Assembly: GCA_034687125.1 (NCBI GenBank)
Contig: JAQGBZ010000064.1
Coordinates: 1 to 64,000 of the forward strand
DNA: 64,000 bases
DNA from: Neelides folsomi
Taxonomy: Eukaryota; Arthropoda; Collembola; Neelipleona; Neelidae
Direction: 5' to 3'
The position numbers and the translations under genes are program-made. How positions within the stretch are numbered: the first letter of the stretch is position 1; each line of letters begins with the position of its first letter. Positions 1 through 11,517 of this stretch are shown here, piece after piece. Under the pieces are notes generated by a model. That model was not told where the DNA came from, ran no database searches, and was given only the letters and a program-made list of their open reading frames with translations.

Positions 1-1082
1 TATACTTTGTACGTCATATAAGAAACTCCCACTGCTATTGTTCTCTCGTTAAATGAGTCATTCTTCAACCCAGTGTGCAGTGTATGGTAGACTGTAAATA
101 GCCACAATATAATTTTTCATTAAGAAAAGCAAGATACGTTAATAAATATATACCAATTTAAGGGTCTTAGTTTTCCTTTCTCTATAGTGTTTTTGTAAAG
201 GTGGAATAATTTACTTATTCACAACTTTATTCAAAGTCAACAATATTCATATAATATATTTCCATTATGATTTCATTAGCCATTATTTTAAATGATAATA
301 TTATACAACCGAAAGCATGTGCTAAGATAATATTTCAGATGTTTTTAACCAAATTACAATAGTTACAACTCATAAGTTTTGCATTTTGCTCATCTTGTCT
401 ATTCTAAACAATTTCAAAAGGATGAGATGTTTCAACCCTTTAAGTTTAAGCATGTTAATAATATAACATACCAATTATGATTTTTCTTGGTGTATATCCA
501 GCTTATGTATATCAACAAAAGAAGCTAGTGGCATATATCCTACTTGGTAATAGTTAAGTTTTTGTATTAAAAGATTCCTCTATGAAACATGTTAGAATCA
601 AAAGATTTTTTAAAGTGAATTCTAATGGTGATCTGACTTAGGTTACTGACTCTGCAACTTGTCTAAAATAATCGGTAATGATTTCCTTATTTCTTCACAT
701 GAGTTCATTGAATTTAAGCGAAACTCTTTTCAGACTTGGTAAATAGATAATAGATACATAAAGGAAGAGAATGAGACTCAAAGATTCCACGGCTATTGGT
801 CTTGGGTCTGTTACAATGTTAATGGTCGGGATTTTGTGAGAAAAAAGGGAAATTCTCTTCGTGCCTCTGCCACTTATATAAGATGATTTTCATCATCTGA
901 ATGTTAGGCATTAAATGTGCATATTGTAGTTTTGAGGAGTATATGAAGGTTATATTTGGCTGTTAGAATGAAAGGTGTGTGCGCTCTTGAGATTCCTCGT
1001 GATGGATGAGGTGGAAATTAGTCAAGTGTCGGATTCACGGTCACGAAGACTCACCAGAGCGGGACGCGGAGTTTGAACTTAC
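1..1082. other. Intron of the GPCR gene
   Basis: This AT-rich stretch follows the donor GTAAG at 1082 (minus strand). I looked for the TM6/TM7 exons (CWAPFH and NPxxY-type motifs) and found none, so it is read as intron continuing beyond the window. Confidence 0.6.
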
Positions 1083-4000
1083 CGAGCATTTTGAGAACTC
1101 GCTTTTGCCCCGTTTCGCGCTTTTGACTGGAAAGGGATTTCCGAAGACGAAGCTTTGACTCTTTGACGCGGCTGGCGTTCCTCAATGCAACCCCGATGAG
1201 AGCGTAGAGGACTGTAATGAGCCCCATGGGGACGAAGAAAAACAGCAGCGTGGCAATTTCAAACGAATGGCTCATCAGTTGGGTCTTCACGCTGCAAATT
1301 TCACTTTCCTCCCCGGGTCCAATTTCGGCTTTAACAAGGCCAAACTGCAGAGCCTGTAAATTCGCATTAAGGAAATTTATTTATTTTAACACGCGACTCC
1401 ATTTCAAAGAGATCCGCATATTATACATGTTCATGAAGGGTGTGTATTTTTTTTATCCCCAATTAATCACTTTCTTTTCGCTATTCATTTGCTTCGATGC
1501 TTGGGCATTTGAATGACTGAAGTGTGATTCATCTTCTATTCAACATTTTATCCTAGGGTTGGTTGAGTACACTTGATTCTATATTCTATTAATACGTAAT
1601 AAATTGGGCATAGGATACAGAAGGAAAATTCGTAGATGAAATATATTATGCAAAGGAAAGGGATTACGATATAGGCTTCAGCGGTACGGTAAGAGCAATA
1701 TATAATATTTATAGATATTAGCTCATGTCAGCACCTTGGTCTTAAAGTCTGTAAAAGTTTCTTCAAATTCTTGTGAATTATATTTCAATTCCACCAGATT
1801 TAAAAGGATTACTTATTTAGGTTAAGGCTTAAAGACGAGGTTTGAGCATACAATATTACATAAGATCCTTCTTAACTTCAAACAACGGTTTCAATTTTTA
1901 TTCCGCATTATTTCAAAAACATTTAATTTTCTTCTTTAGAAGTCAAAGACATAAATTTGGCTTTACAAAAGTAAGGATGAAAGTGATATCATTGTGGGAT
2001 TCCAATCATATATTGGTATCATTTCTTATCCTTGCAGAACTTCCTCATAGGAAATTGATATTTTTAAGTAAACCTTGAACATCTTTACGGCTCCGACTCA
2101 AGAGACTCGTAAAATGCATATTTGCTGCAGTAAAGACGATAACTCACATGTTCGCCCGAATCGGCGATCGGTAAAGTGAAGAGGAAAAAATTGACATTCG
2201 ACATGATAACAATCTTATTTATGACTCCGAATATTAATTTCACTTCTCTTTCCGTCTCCTCCTTCTTTCTAATGAGATGGAAGATATGAGTCGTAAAACA
2301 GGTGCCTTGGCCTTTTTTATCGGATTCTTTCAAGTAAAAATTCATTTATAAATACTCTTTTATGAAACTCAAATTGATCTTATGCGGATGTTGAGAATTT
2401 TTTTATATCAAATTTTTGTTGGAATTGATCCATCGAACGAAAAATTAATTATTGGAACCAGACTCTCTCCACAATGTATTCCTTTTATCCAATATATTAT
2501 ATAACCCTTTTTTTATTATGCATGTATTTTGTAATTAAGTAGATATTAAGTGTTATATTGTTATTCGTTAGTAGATGTATTATTATAAGATTATATCTAT
2601 TATTTAATAAAATTATTATTCCTCCGCTTTGCCTTCTTAAAATTTCTTTCATAATTATTGATTGTAATTACACCAGACCTTTTTATTAATCATTCAAAAT
2701 CACCAGCAGCTTTTACATCATCATCGAAAACTTTGAAAAATGAGAAAAGTTTAGGCTGCGTAGAAAAACGTACAATCAGGAAACTTTGTAATGCGAAGTA
2801 ATTTATAATACGTAACATGCAAAGGCTACGAGGAACTTTGAATTTTTTACATTTGAGGAAACCCTTATGTTCTTTATGTTCTCAAAGACAATTTTTTGAG
2901 CAAAGTGGTGAAAGTGCTGACCTGCGGCACAGCTAGGAAGAGACTCACAGCCCAGATGAACACGATGAGCCGCACAACCTGGAACAGATTCTTTTGCCAT
3001 TTTTGAATAGAGAACGGCCGGCAGATTGCCAGGTAGCGCTCGACCGTGAATGCTGTGATCGTTATCACTGTCGCGTTCGCTGTGTGGATCAAAACATTCA
3101 ATGAGATCATTAAATAATTATCCTAAAGGTTCACAGAAGCTTCTTACAATCAAAGATTCTCTTTGTTAATAATGCTGGCTAATTATCATTTAATTAAACT
3201 ACCCTATACATCTTCCCACGATTTTAAATCATAAATTAAAATATAAATAAATGTGACATTTGAATAATTATATTTCTGACATCTACATGAAATTTAAATA
3301 GCTTTTAGACTTTGCTAAACCACTCATTCTGGCATTGAAATAAAGGATAAAATGCGAGCAAGTAGTGCAATATGTAAGTAATTAGGACTGAAATGTGGTG
3401 AGATATTATTAATTATGTATATAATAGTTAATACATACTTTACATATTTATATACCAGATATGGAGAAAGTTAGTATAAATTCTCATTACCAGAAGTTTC
3501 CGAGGCGAGTCCGCGTACAATACAGAACAATTCTCCAAAGACATCTGGGTAGTGTCGCCACATTAAATACATTTCAACGGGGAGGCCCGAGACAAGCAGT
3601 AGGAGATCCGAGATCGCTAAGCTATCAAAACCAGGAGAATATCATCAAAAAGTTGTTTACTAATCCGAATTGTTGGTCTTATGCGTCAACGTGATATTTC
3701 TATCAAATGCTCTATGTAGATGCTAATAATGTCGTTATAATTAATTGGAGACCCGACAGGCGGTAGAGGGAATGAAATGGGAAGTAAAGTACAAGGGCAT
3801 CAAATTCCTATTCAGATTCTCATCTCAATCCCATTCAATTCTAATATTATTGCTTTCTCGGCTGGCACTTTTTATTGTCCTTGGCTTTTATTAACTATAA
3901 CCCACCTCAACAATAATATTACTTCGATCCCAAGTCTCAATTTCCTTTGCGCTTCGAAAAGAGATAAAAGAAAAGATTAATTTGAAGAGCTTTATTATAC

Positions 4001-6359
4001 CATGGACATTTCTTTGGAGTACCTTTATATAACATCTCTTCTTCCTAATTTCATCTCACTTCCTCAAGCCGTTCTCTGTCCATTTGGAGAAATATATTGC
4101 TCTCCTGACTCAGAGCTCTTATTGACTCCCACTCGGGAGCATTCCGTCCAACAATGATAATCCTCAAATAAGAAAATCCCACTTTCAAATGCCGCAATGC
4201 ACGTGTTGAGAATATTGAGAGTGATTTATTTTTGCAATGGACTCTCCCGCATTATTAGCTAAATTGAAGAGTTTAATTATAAATTAATAAGGAAGGGTCC
4301 TTTAACTAGCACTGAGATATTTAATAGTTAACTATATAAATTATATTATTTAAAGCCTTTAAAGATTCAACGAGCGTGAGAATGAAGAATTAAAGAAGTT
4401 CTATTGTAAATGGATTTTATGTGGCGTAGGGGTGGGACTTTAATGAGTTTTCAAATTATCTTTTATCTGTGATAAGCATGCTAGTAGAGATGAGCTTCAG
4501 CGAACTCAAAATACAATTAAAATACTATACATAAGGTTTTCTAAGGCTGAATACATACATTTTTACACTTTGATTTTATTTTTCAAGTAGAATTATGTAT
4601 AAAAGTATTTCTTGTTTGTTAACATCTAACATTTACTTTTTACAAAAATATTACTTGATCGTTGATCCATTGTTTTTTAACATTTTTGTTTGTTTATGTG
4701 TGGGTATCGCTGTCGCAGAGCATTATATTTTTGATTAAATTTTTTACTACACAAAATTGGATCCTTATAAATTTGTCATATGGTACAAAATACGCCGCCA
4801 TCGCGATGATACAGATACTTTAAAGTAGTTTTTGTGCCTATCAATATAATGATTACACATTTTATTGATCAATAAAGTAAAAAAGCACAAATAGGTGTAT
4901 TTATTAATGTTATGAATCATCTTTAGACAAATGATTTTATTTGTATTCTACAGATAGTAATCACTTCTTGTAGTAGTATGTAAATTATGTCTTTGAGTTA
5001 CAAAACTTTTATTCATTCGATATCTTATATACAGTTAATTAACAAAGATAAATTACCATCTTTATCTACACTTTGTAATTCCTTTAATTCAATGATATTT
5101 AAAAAAGCTTTATTATTAAGTCGCTTAAATGTTCAAACGAAATAAGGTTGCAAAAATAGAATTACGAAACATTTAGTAAACAAATTAAACTTTACACACA
5201 ATATAAATGCTGTTTCAAGAATAATACCAATATTATAGAGTAGATGATTAAAAATTTAAGTATTACTTTGTCGTTTTATTATTTGTTTTCGATCATTGTT
5301 GGAAAGTTTTCCTCGTAATCTTCTTAAGATTTTTCGAATTAAATATGAAGAGAATAACGTACTTACAAAATTAGCATATCTACCTAATCTTATTTTCATT
5401 AATGGAAAATTATCCGCCTTATACGTACTTATATTAATAAATATAACGGTCCTTGATACCATTTCAAAAGTTGAAAATTATCATAATAAATTTTCATATT
5501 TCATAAACTGATGTATATTATATCTATTATCATTCCGAGTTGTATTCATTCATGCTTTAAACACTTTCAATTTTCCTATAACATTATGTAACATCAGATT
5601 AAAATATAACGTTTATTGAGAAGATTACTTACATAAAAACTTATTCTTTGGCCGATAAATTATTTGAACTGATCAGAGTTCACCATTCATAATGCAAATA
5701 AATCTAAATATTAGAATTTACATAGTATAAAGGGATTAAAGATAAACAAGATGATATTTACATGTACAAGTAGCATTTACGGTTGTATCTTTCTTATTTG
5801 ATGCTCCCACCGAGTCCTTGAATTTTTAAGTAAGCATAAATAAATAAATGCATTTTCTCTGTACTCTTCCCTTCAACAACGTATTCCCACAAGGCATTCA
5901 TTCTGTAAATGTGGGGACCATAAATAGATAATTGGGTATTTCGTATGTTATATAGAAAAAACACTTAAAAACTCGGAAATGCTTTAAATAATCGAGTTTT
6001 AATTTGTAATTTGCCTACATAATACAATTATGTATACTGTGCTTAGTTGTGTAAAAGCGATGTTTTAAATTTGGAAGTTGAGTCGCAAAAATTAAAAAAT
6101 ACGCTCATGATAAATGAGAAAAGTGATTTTTTAAATGAGAGAAGAGGCAAACTTACCTGAAAAGATAAAGGTTTGTCGTGGTTCGAAGATAACGAGATTT
6201 CACAATGACAATACATGTTATAATATTCCCGAGAAGTCCCAGTACGAGAATAATTGAGTAGATGACTGTGAGGGGGATGACGATGGAAAGGGGATCTCTC
6301 AATGCCAAATATCGGGCCGAACTAGCGTTCACAACACTCTCGTTCACGTCCACATTCAT
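1083..6359 (-). CDS. Pyrokinin/CAPA (neuromedin-U-like) receptor GPCR, 3' end missing
   Basis: Class A neuropeptide receptor of the plasma membrane, coupling a PRXamide-type peptide to G proteins. Four exons read on the minus strand: 6157-6359, 3491-3621, 2922-3079, 1083-1353; phases join exactly (residues 1-254). Residues 1-25 hold two N-glycosylation sites (NES, NAS). TM1 (about 26-51) contains LGLLGN; TM2 starts with SLAISDLLLL; TM3 ends in ERY (125-127), the family's variant of DRY; TM4 ends at VPQ; then come extracellular loop 2, TM5 and the start of loop 3. Cys101 and Cys184 are placed for the usual disulfide. The ATG at 6359 directly precedes the glycosylated N-terminus. TM6, TM7 and the tail must lie left of the window. 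The family is clear from TM1-TM5; pyrokinin versus CAPA ligand is not decided by sequence alone. Confidence 0.88.
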
Positions 6360-9300
6360 TACCTTGGAATGGCTCGAGAGAGTGTGAGAATCTTGAGGGA
6401 GATAAATTGAATTTTGAAGAATCTAGGAAGCATGGCTTGTGATGAGATTCAAGTGGGAAGGGAACCATATGAGCTTGACGTTCAAGATCTTCGTCCGGAC
6501 CGGAGGATGTCTCAAAGAGAACTGTGGCTCCTTTGCCTGTTGTGCTTCCCCATCCAGCTCTTTGCGTCTCTCAGTTAGCACCTCGAGAGAGAACCATCGA
6601 TTCCGACAGAGAAAAGTCTAATTGAACTCCATTCATCTCAGCCTAGTTTTCTAAAAACAGGAAATTATTCCCGTTCTCAACTCATACTTACATTCAATGT
6701 TATATCAGTGCAAGTATCTACAATATATTTGTAATTCAATCTAAAGTACCACTTGTAAAAGCATCTAAAATTTAATATATTATATAATGAAACCTTTTAT
6801 TTCATTTATGTGTGTTTTAAAGTGTAAGCAGTATCAGTTTGCTATTTAGTCAATTTGGAAGATTTTGTAATAGTGTACGTATTATGTATCTGTATTATTC
6901 TCGTAGTCATTCGTATACTATAGAAGTTTCAAAGAGCAAAAGACCATTATCTCTACACTCCTTCTGTTTTTTGAGGTTAAAACGATTAACTTCCTTTCAC
7001 AATTATTTCCCATCTGAACTCTTTTTTCCTTTTGCAGTGAAAGTTGGAGATGAGATGTTTTATCCAATATTCAAATAGAGTCAAGGTCCTGGAAATAAAC
7101 TTGAATATCATTCCCATTTGAGTGACAATCCGCCTTCAAACATACCATTTATTTAAGTAATTGGGTCGATTTTGCGTTAGACGTAATAAAAACTTTTTTG
7201 AATGCTCAATTTAATCTTATTCAGAAAAACTGGCTCGTGTCAAGTTCAAAACGAAAGAAGAAAATGGTTTTAAGTTTCATTTAACTCACTTTAATTTGTT
7301 TTTTAGTTAATATATGACTATTTTAAGATCAGCATGTCGTTTAAATCCGAAATCTTTTAAAGTAGATTCTTTTATGATACATGCTAATTTGTATCCATTG
7401 TATAACCACAAGTGGTTCATTTTCTTTCAAAGAAAACAAGAATGTCATAAATATAAGATATAAAGTTTTATACTCAAGTGGTAATATAGTAGTAGTAGAA
7501 TTGCGTGGTTATTTTTTACTCCTTTCAAAGCCATTGGACCCATTAGGCATTATATTGTCAAAGAATAAATGCGTTATATTTATAATGTGTCTATTACATA
7601 AACAGCAAATGATAGAGAAAAGAATAATAGATACAGCCGTTATACGCTTACTTTGCGAGTAGCGTAGGTGGTAAGTACCATATCTTAAAATACAAGTACC
7701 GTATTAAAATGTGTAAAAGTACTTAATATATTATACGTAACGGTAAGTATGTGTATACAAATAAAATTTTATGGTATGCACAATATTTAAAATTCTGTCC
7801 AAGAGTCATTTATTTAAAAAAAATTATTTTATTGAAATTCATATAAAATCCATAAAATTGAAATCGAATATTTTGTTCCTGTTTTGAATGAAATATATCC
7901 TGAGAAAAGTGAGTGAAAGAAAAATGGGAGCAAGAACCATAAGAATCGTGAATTGAAATCTTCAAGAAGCCTCATTCATCACTCGAATAAATTTCAGTGA
8001 GAAGTGAGAATAATCATGAATAATGATATATTTTCTTCTCGTCTGCCATTCCATTATTTCTGAGGAAAATACTAAATATAAAGAAAATAGAAAATAGTCA
8101 AAATTCAAAAGCATTGTTCGGTCGAACGGGGCCCTTTCAACTTTTAAGTGCCTTTTCCAATTCAAAACTTTGTAATTTTTCACTTTCCTCCCCATTATAT
8201 TTATTCAGTTGAATTTCAGTTAGTAGGGTTTTGTATTCCCTCATTCTCTCTTTTTGAGGCTTTGGGGAGCATTAATAGGGAAAAGGAAAATGCTTACATA
8301 GGTAAAAGTCTAGAATAAAACTTGAATGGAAATAATTGATAAAATTTTTGTTTGAAAAAAATGTCAAGAAAGAGGATCGAATAGTATATACATGGCCGAG
8401 CCAAGGAAAAGGAAAGTAAAAATCCGAATGAATTGTGCCAATACATATGAACCGGAGAAGTATGTCGTAATAACATCGCAAAAGAATAATTAATTAATTT
8501 TAGTAGGCCAATAATTATTTGATCGAAAGTGATAATAAAAAGGAAGTCGCAATAAAATGTTAATAGGAAATAAAGTGAAGATTATATTTGCATTATCATG
8601 TAGTGCAAATGTATAATTTTGTAAGGTATGCTGTGTAAAAACTGGAATTGGCTTGAGTCGCAAAAAATCAAGGAGGAAATTGCTTTTACCATTTGACCAT
8701 TTCCCATTGATTCCCCCAATTTATCCTTTTCCACGTCTGTAGCCACGCAAAGATCTGAGGCATCTTAAACCCTTCCAAAATCCCTGAGTGCTTTATTAAG
8801 CTATACACGCATTCGGAAGCATAGAAAATAAGCAACTCCTTTACTTTAGAGATTAATTTGATAAATTGACTTGTACTTCTTGAGTAGAAGAGACGCTTAG
8901 TGGGAACTGATGTTCACAATTTTTCCAAAAGGCAATATGAGATGAAGATGACAGGAACTTTTATTTCGGTCATTGCCTTTTGATCACTTTAACGAGCTTT
9001 GAGTCTTTGAGTGTTTAAAGTATATATACTATAAGTATAACTACTTATAGTTATTTCAAAGATAATTTACCATATACGCTTTTTCATATACTGACTGAAA
9101 GACATTAAATTAAATTGTGTGTATTCAGGTGAAAATCCGGAACTTACAAGTTACGAATACTTGTTTGGTACTATTGGGTAATTTTATTCTGTCTGGGTTT
9201 GGTCTACGTTTGATTCTATTATATAAATATAAAATAAATAAGTATTATTATTATATCTTGTGGATTTTCTTTGAATACCTTTATACGAGAAACACTTACA

Positions 9301-9365
9301 TTTAGAGTATAATCTATTCTAAAGTGCTTATAACCTTCATATTATGGTAGATACATGCCTATATA
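6360..9365. other. Upstream region of the GPCR gene, no gene seen
   Basis: The first 250 bases (about 6360-6620) are less AT-rich and probably hold promoter or 5' UTR of the minus-strand GPCR. The rest is AT-rich with only short random ORFs that show no domain, codon bias or splice context. Confidence 0.5.
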
Positions 9366-9908
9366 CCGTATTGTTCCGGGGTTCAATATGTGTCCGGGTC
9401 CGATATGTGGCTGGGGGGGGGGGGTAAAATCATGAGATTTGAAAAGATGTCCGGGTCAATACATTTTAGGTGAGACATTTAAATATGACTAACGCTTTAA
9501 TCGATCTCTAAATACCTCTATTTCTTTGTTATGCTTTAAAATTCTTTAAATGCAATGCCGAAACGACAGTTCACTGTAGAATTTAAACTTAAAGTTGTAC
9601 AATATTCAGAAAGTCATAGCGGTGAAGCCACTGCTAAACATTTAAAAATTGAGACAAAAAGTATTCGACTATATAGAAAAACAAAATCTGGAACTTGGTA
9701 TGTTAATTTAACGCTATTAAGTTAAATTATATACTCAAATTCTGAAAAGGGATCGTCATTTGCTTCGGAATAAATATAAACTATTATGAGTTTTTAATTT
9801 TATATATTTGTATCCTGGGCTTGATATGTGTCCGGGTCCGAAATGTGTCCGGGGGTCATAAACACAATTTTAAAAGATGTCCGGGGGACAGATATCGGAA
9901 CAATACAG
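9366..9908. mobile_element. Short DNA transposon (psq/pogo-like), non-autonomous
   Basis: A 543-bp element lies between TA dinucleotides (9364-9365 and 9909-9910), as expected for a TA target duplication. The termini are a 13-bp imperfect inverted repeat: left CCGTATTGTTCCG, right complement CTGTATTGTTCCG. Inside the ends are related direct repeats rich in TGTCCGGG (about 9376-9470 and 9813-9895), plus a poly-G run near 9413-9424. It carries one 56-codon ORF with a DNA-binding motif and no transposase catalytic domain, so it could only move with help from elsewhere. Confidence 0.7.
9555..9725 (+). pseudogene. psq/Brinker-type helix-turn-helix fragment of a transposase
   Basis: ATG at 9555, stop at 9723-9725, 56 residues. 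The protein starts MPKRQFTVEFKLKVV and continues through an alanine-containing turn helix to a SIRLYRK segment. This is the pattern of the N-terminal DNA-binding domain of pogo/Tigger transposases and of Brinker-type proteins (xxFTxEFKLKVVxYA...SVRxWRK). The DDE catalytic part is absent, so it is the truncated DNA-binding end of a transposase. Expression is unknown. Confidence 0.6.
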
Positions 9909-10609
9909 TATGTTAGGCAAAATATTTCATAAATATACGTATACCTATTTCTTTTACTTTATTTTTCCTCATTTTTGGGAAACAATTTTTCTTTATACAT
10001 TGTAGTTTTTTTCAATTTTCTCTTCAATTGAGCTTTATTGTATACGAGTTTTTCAAAAACCTTTTTGAATGGTTCAAATGAGACATTATTCTGCTCCATT
10101 TGAATAAGAATAGCATGGTAGTTTGACAAGTATGTGAATGAACAAAGAAAAGAACTTGAGATATTTCAATTTTCACTAACAATCAAATTTTCACACTGCT
10201 TTGTATATTAATATTTAAACTAGTATTGATTCATAATTTCTTTTATCAATGTTTGATTATTATAATCCCCTCTATTATAAAAAGGGTAGCAATAGCTTCT
10301 TTGTACCCACAACATCAGTTCCAACTAAAAAAAATTGTGCATTATAAAGGAATAAGGATTTTAATACAATCAATTTGAATTATCTATATTTAAAGCATGT
10401 GAGAAAATCACACAGGTTATATTTGTCTTATAATATACATTCTTGATATTTTAATTACATAGTTTAATATAATTTATTCTATAAGCTGTATAATTAAGCA
10501 TTATAATATATTAATTAGTTGTAAGATTCTCCTAGATTTGACGATTTTCGAGCTGTAATTTGTAATTTGACTTCAAATCGTTAATTTTCTCTTCGCTAAT
10601 GCCAATAGG
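9909..10609. other. AT-rich intergenic stretch
   Basis: No ORF of note, no repeat and no RNA gene seen. Confidence 0.5.
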
Positions 10610-11173
10610 TTATTGATGTTTAATTGTAAGATCAAATGCTTCGAATTCATTGTTGTTAATAATTCTTACTGCATGTTTCTCTAATTCTTCAGTATCATTG
10701 TACGTTTTCCTTGTGTAAATACTGTTAAAATCTGTGAATATCTGCTTAATAGCGTAAACTTCGGTGATTTTTAAACCATTGGGCCAATTGATATGCTCAA
10801 GAAGAATTTTAAATGAGAAAAAATCTGTTTGTTCCATCTTGATTACTCTATTTGTAGTTCGAGCCTTTTGAAGTACTTGCAACCAAACATTAAGCACTTC
10901 AATAATAGCGTCCTTTTTGGCTTTTTCAATGTGAGAAAACTCTCTGTAGCATTGAAGAAAGGAATGATCTGTGATCATGTACCGATGAATTACTTCAGTA
11001 AAGTATCCTCTTCTAATTAAGAAATTTTCAAACAAAATGAAAGGTTTGTTTAAAACTTGGCAATAATATCTGTCGGAATATATCACAAGAGTTCTCAATT
11101 GTCCGGGTTCCAATGACAAATAATCGAGGGCTGAGTTTTCGTTTTCTGGCTTGGATTTCCGGCAACTACCCAC
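10610..11173 (-). pseudogene. Transposase remnant, arthropod DDE/RNase-H-like (DUF7869 type)
   Basis: An uninterrupted 187-residue ORF. From residue 29 it follows the pattern of transposon-derived proteins common in arthropod genomes: a strand ending in SD, then normally a GQN(K/R)N box, a helix, EVIHxY, xHSFLxxxREFxxIEK, and about 60 residues later IKMEQTDFFSFK. Here the SD and HSFL/EF/IEK blocks survive, but the GQNKN box is degraded to CQVLNK. The N-terminal half of the family protein is missing and its start merges into palindromic GCCGT repeats. I read it as a decaying, probably inactive copy. The family label is from memory of the pattern, not a search. Confidence 0.55.
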
Positions 11174-11185
11174 GTACTTGGAAGA

Positions 11186-11335
11186 TATAAATTACGGTAG
11201 TTACCGGGTGCCGTAACGGCAACTATCGGGTGCCGTAAAGGCAATTGCCGGGTGCCGTCACGGCAACTACCGTCAAACTTAGGCAAATGCCGTCACGGTA
11301 GCTGCCGCAACGGCACTAGGTAGTTACCTTAATGG
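11186..11335. repeat. Tandem palindromic GCCGTNACGGC repeat cluster
   Basis: Several copies of a roughly 22-bp unit built on GCCGTNACGGCAACTACCGG, each itself a near-palindrome, with stray copies at 11150-11170 and 11490-11517. It is much more GC-rich than its surroundings and abuts the transposase remnant, so it may be subterminal repeat DNA of that element. Confidence 0.65.
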
Positions 11336-11367
11336 CAACTACCTCGATTCGATTTATTTCATTTATA

Positions 11368-11434
11368 TTATGTTAGGTTAGGTTAGGTAAAAAGAACTAA
11401 AGTCGTAATTCCCATCAATACTAACCTAACATAA
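11368..11434. repeat. Inverted telomere-like TTAGG repeat
   Basis: Three TTAGG units (11373-11387) match the common arthropod telomere repeat. A perfect 14-bp inverted copy, TTATGTTAGGTTAG, lies at 11368-11381 and its complement at 11421-11434, with a 39-bp loop. It could form a hairpin and is too short to be a telomere. Confidence 0.7.
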
Positions 11435-11517
11435 CCTAAATTAATCATAAACAAATAAAATTGAATAACTTTAATACTGAAGACAGACGCCGTCACGGCA
11501 ACACCTAAATATTGCCG

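Noticed and set aside
2085-2345. 86-codon minus-strand ORF between GPCR exons
   Set aside because: The flanking GPCR exons join each other in phase (VPQ to ALQF) without it, so it is intron.
11373-11387. TTAGG repeats as a chromosome end
   Set aside because: Only three units, with genes continuing on both sides.
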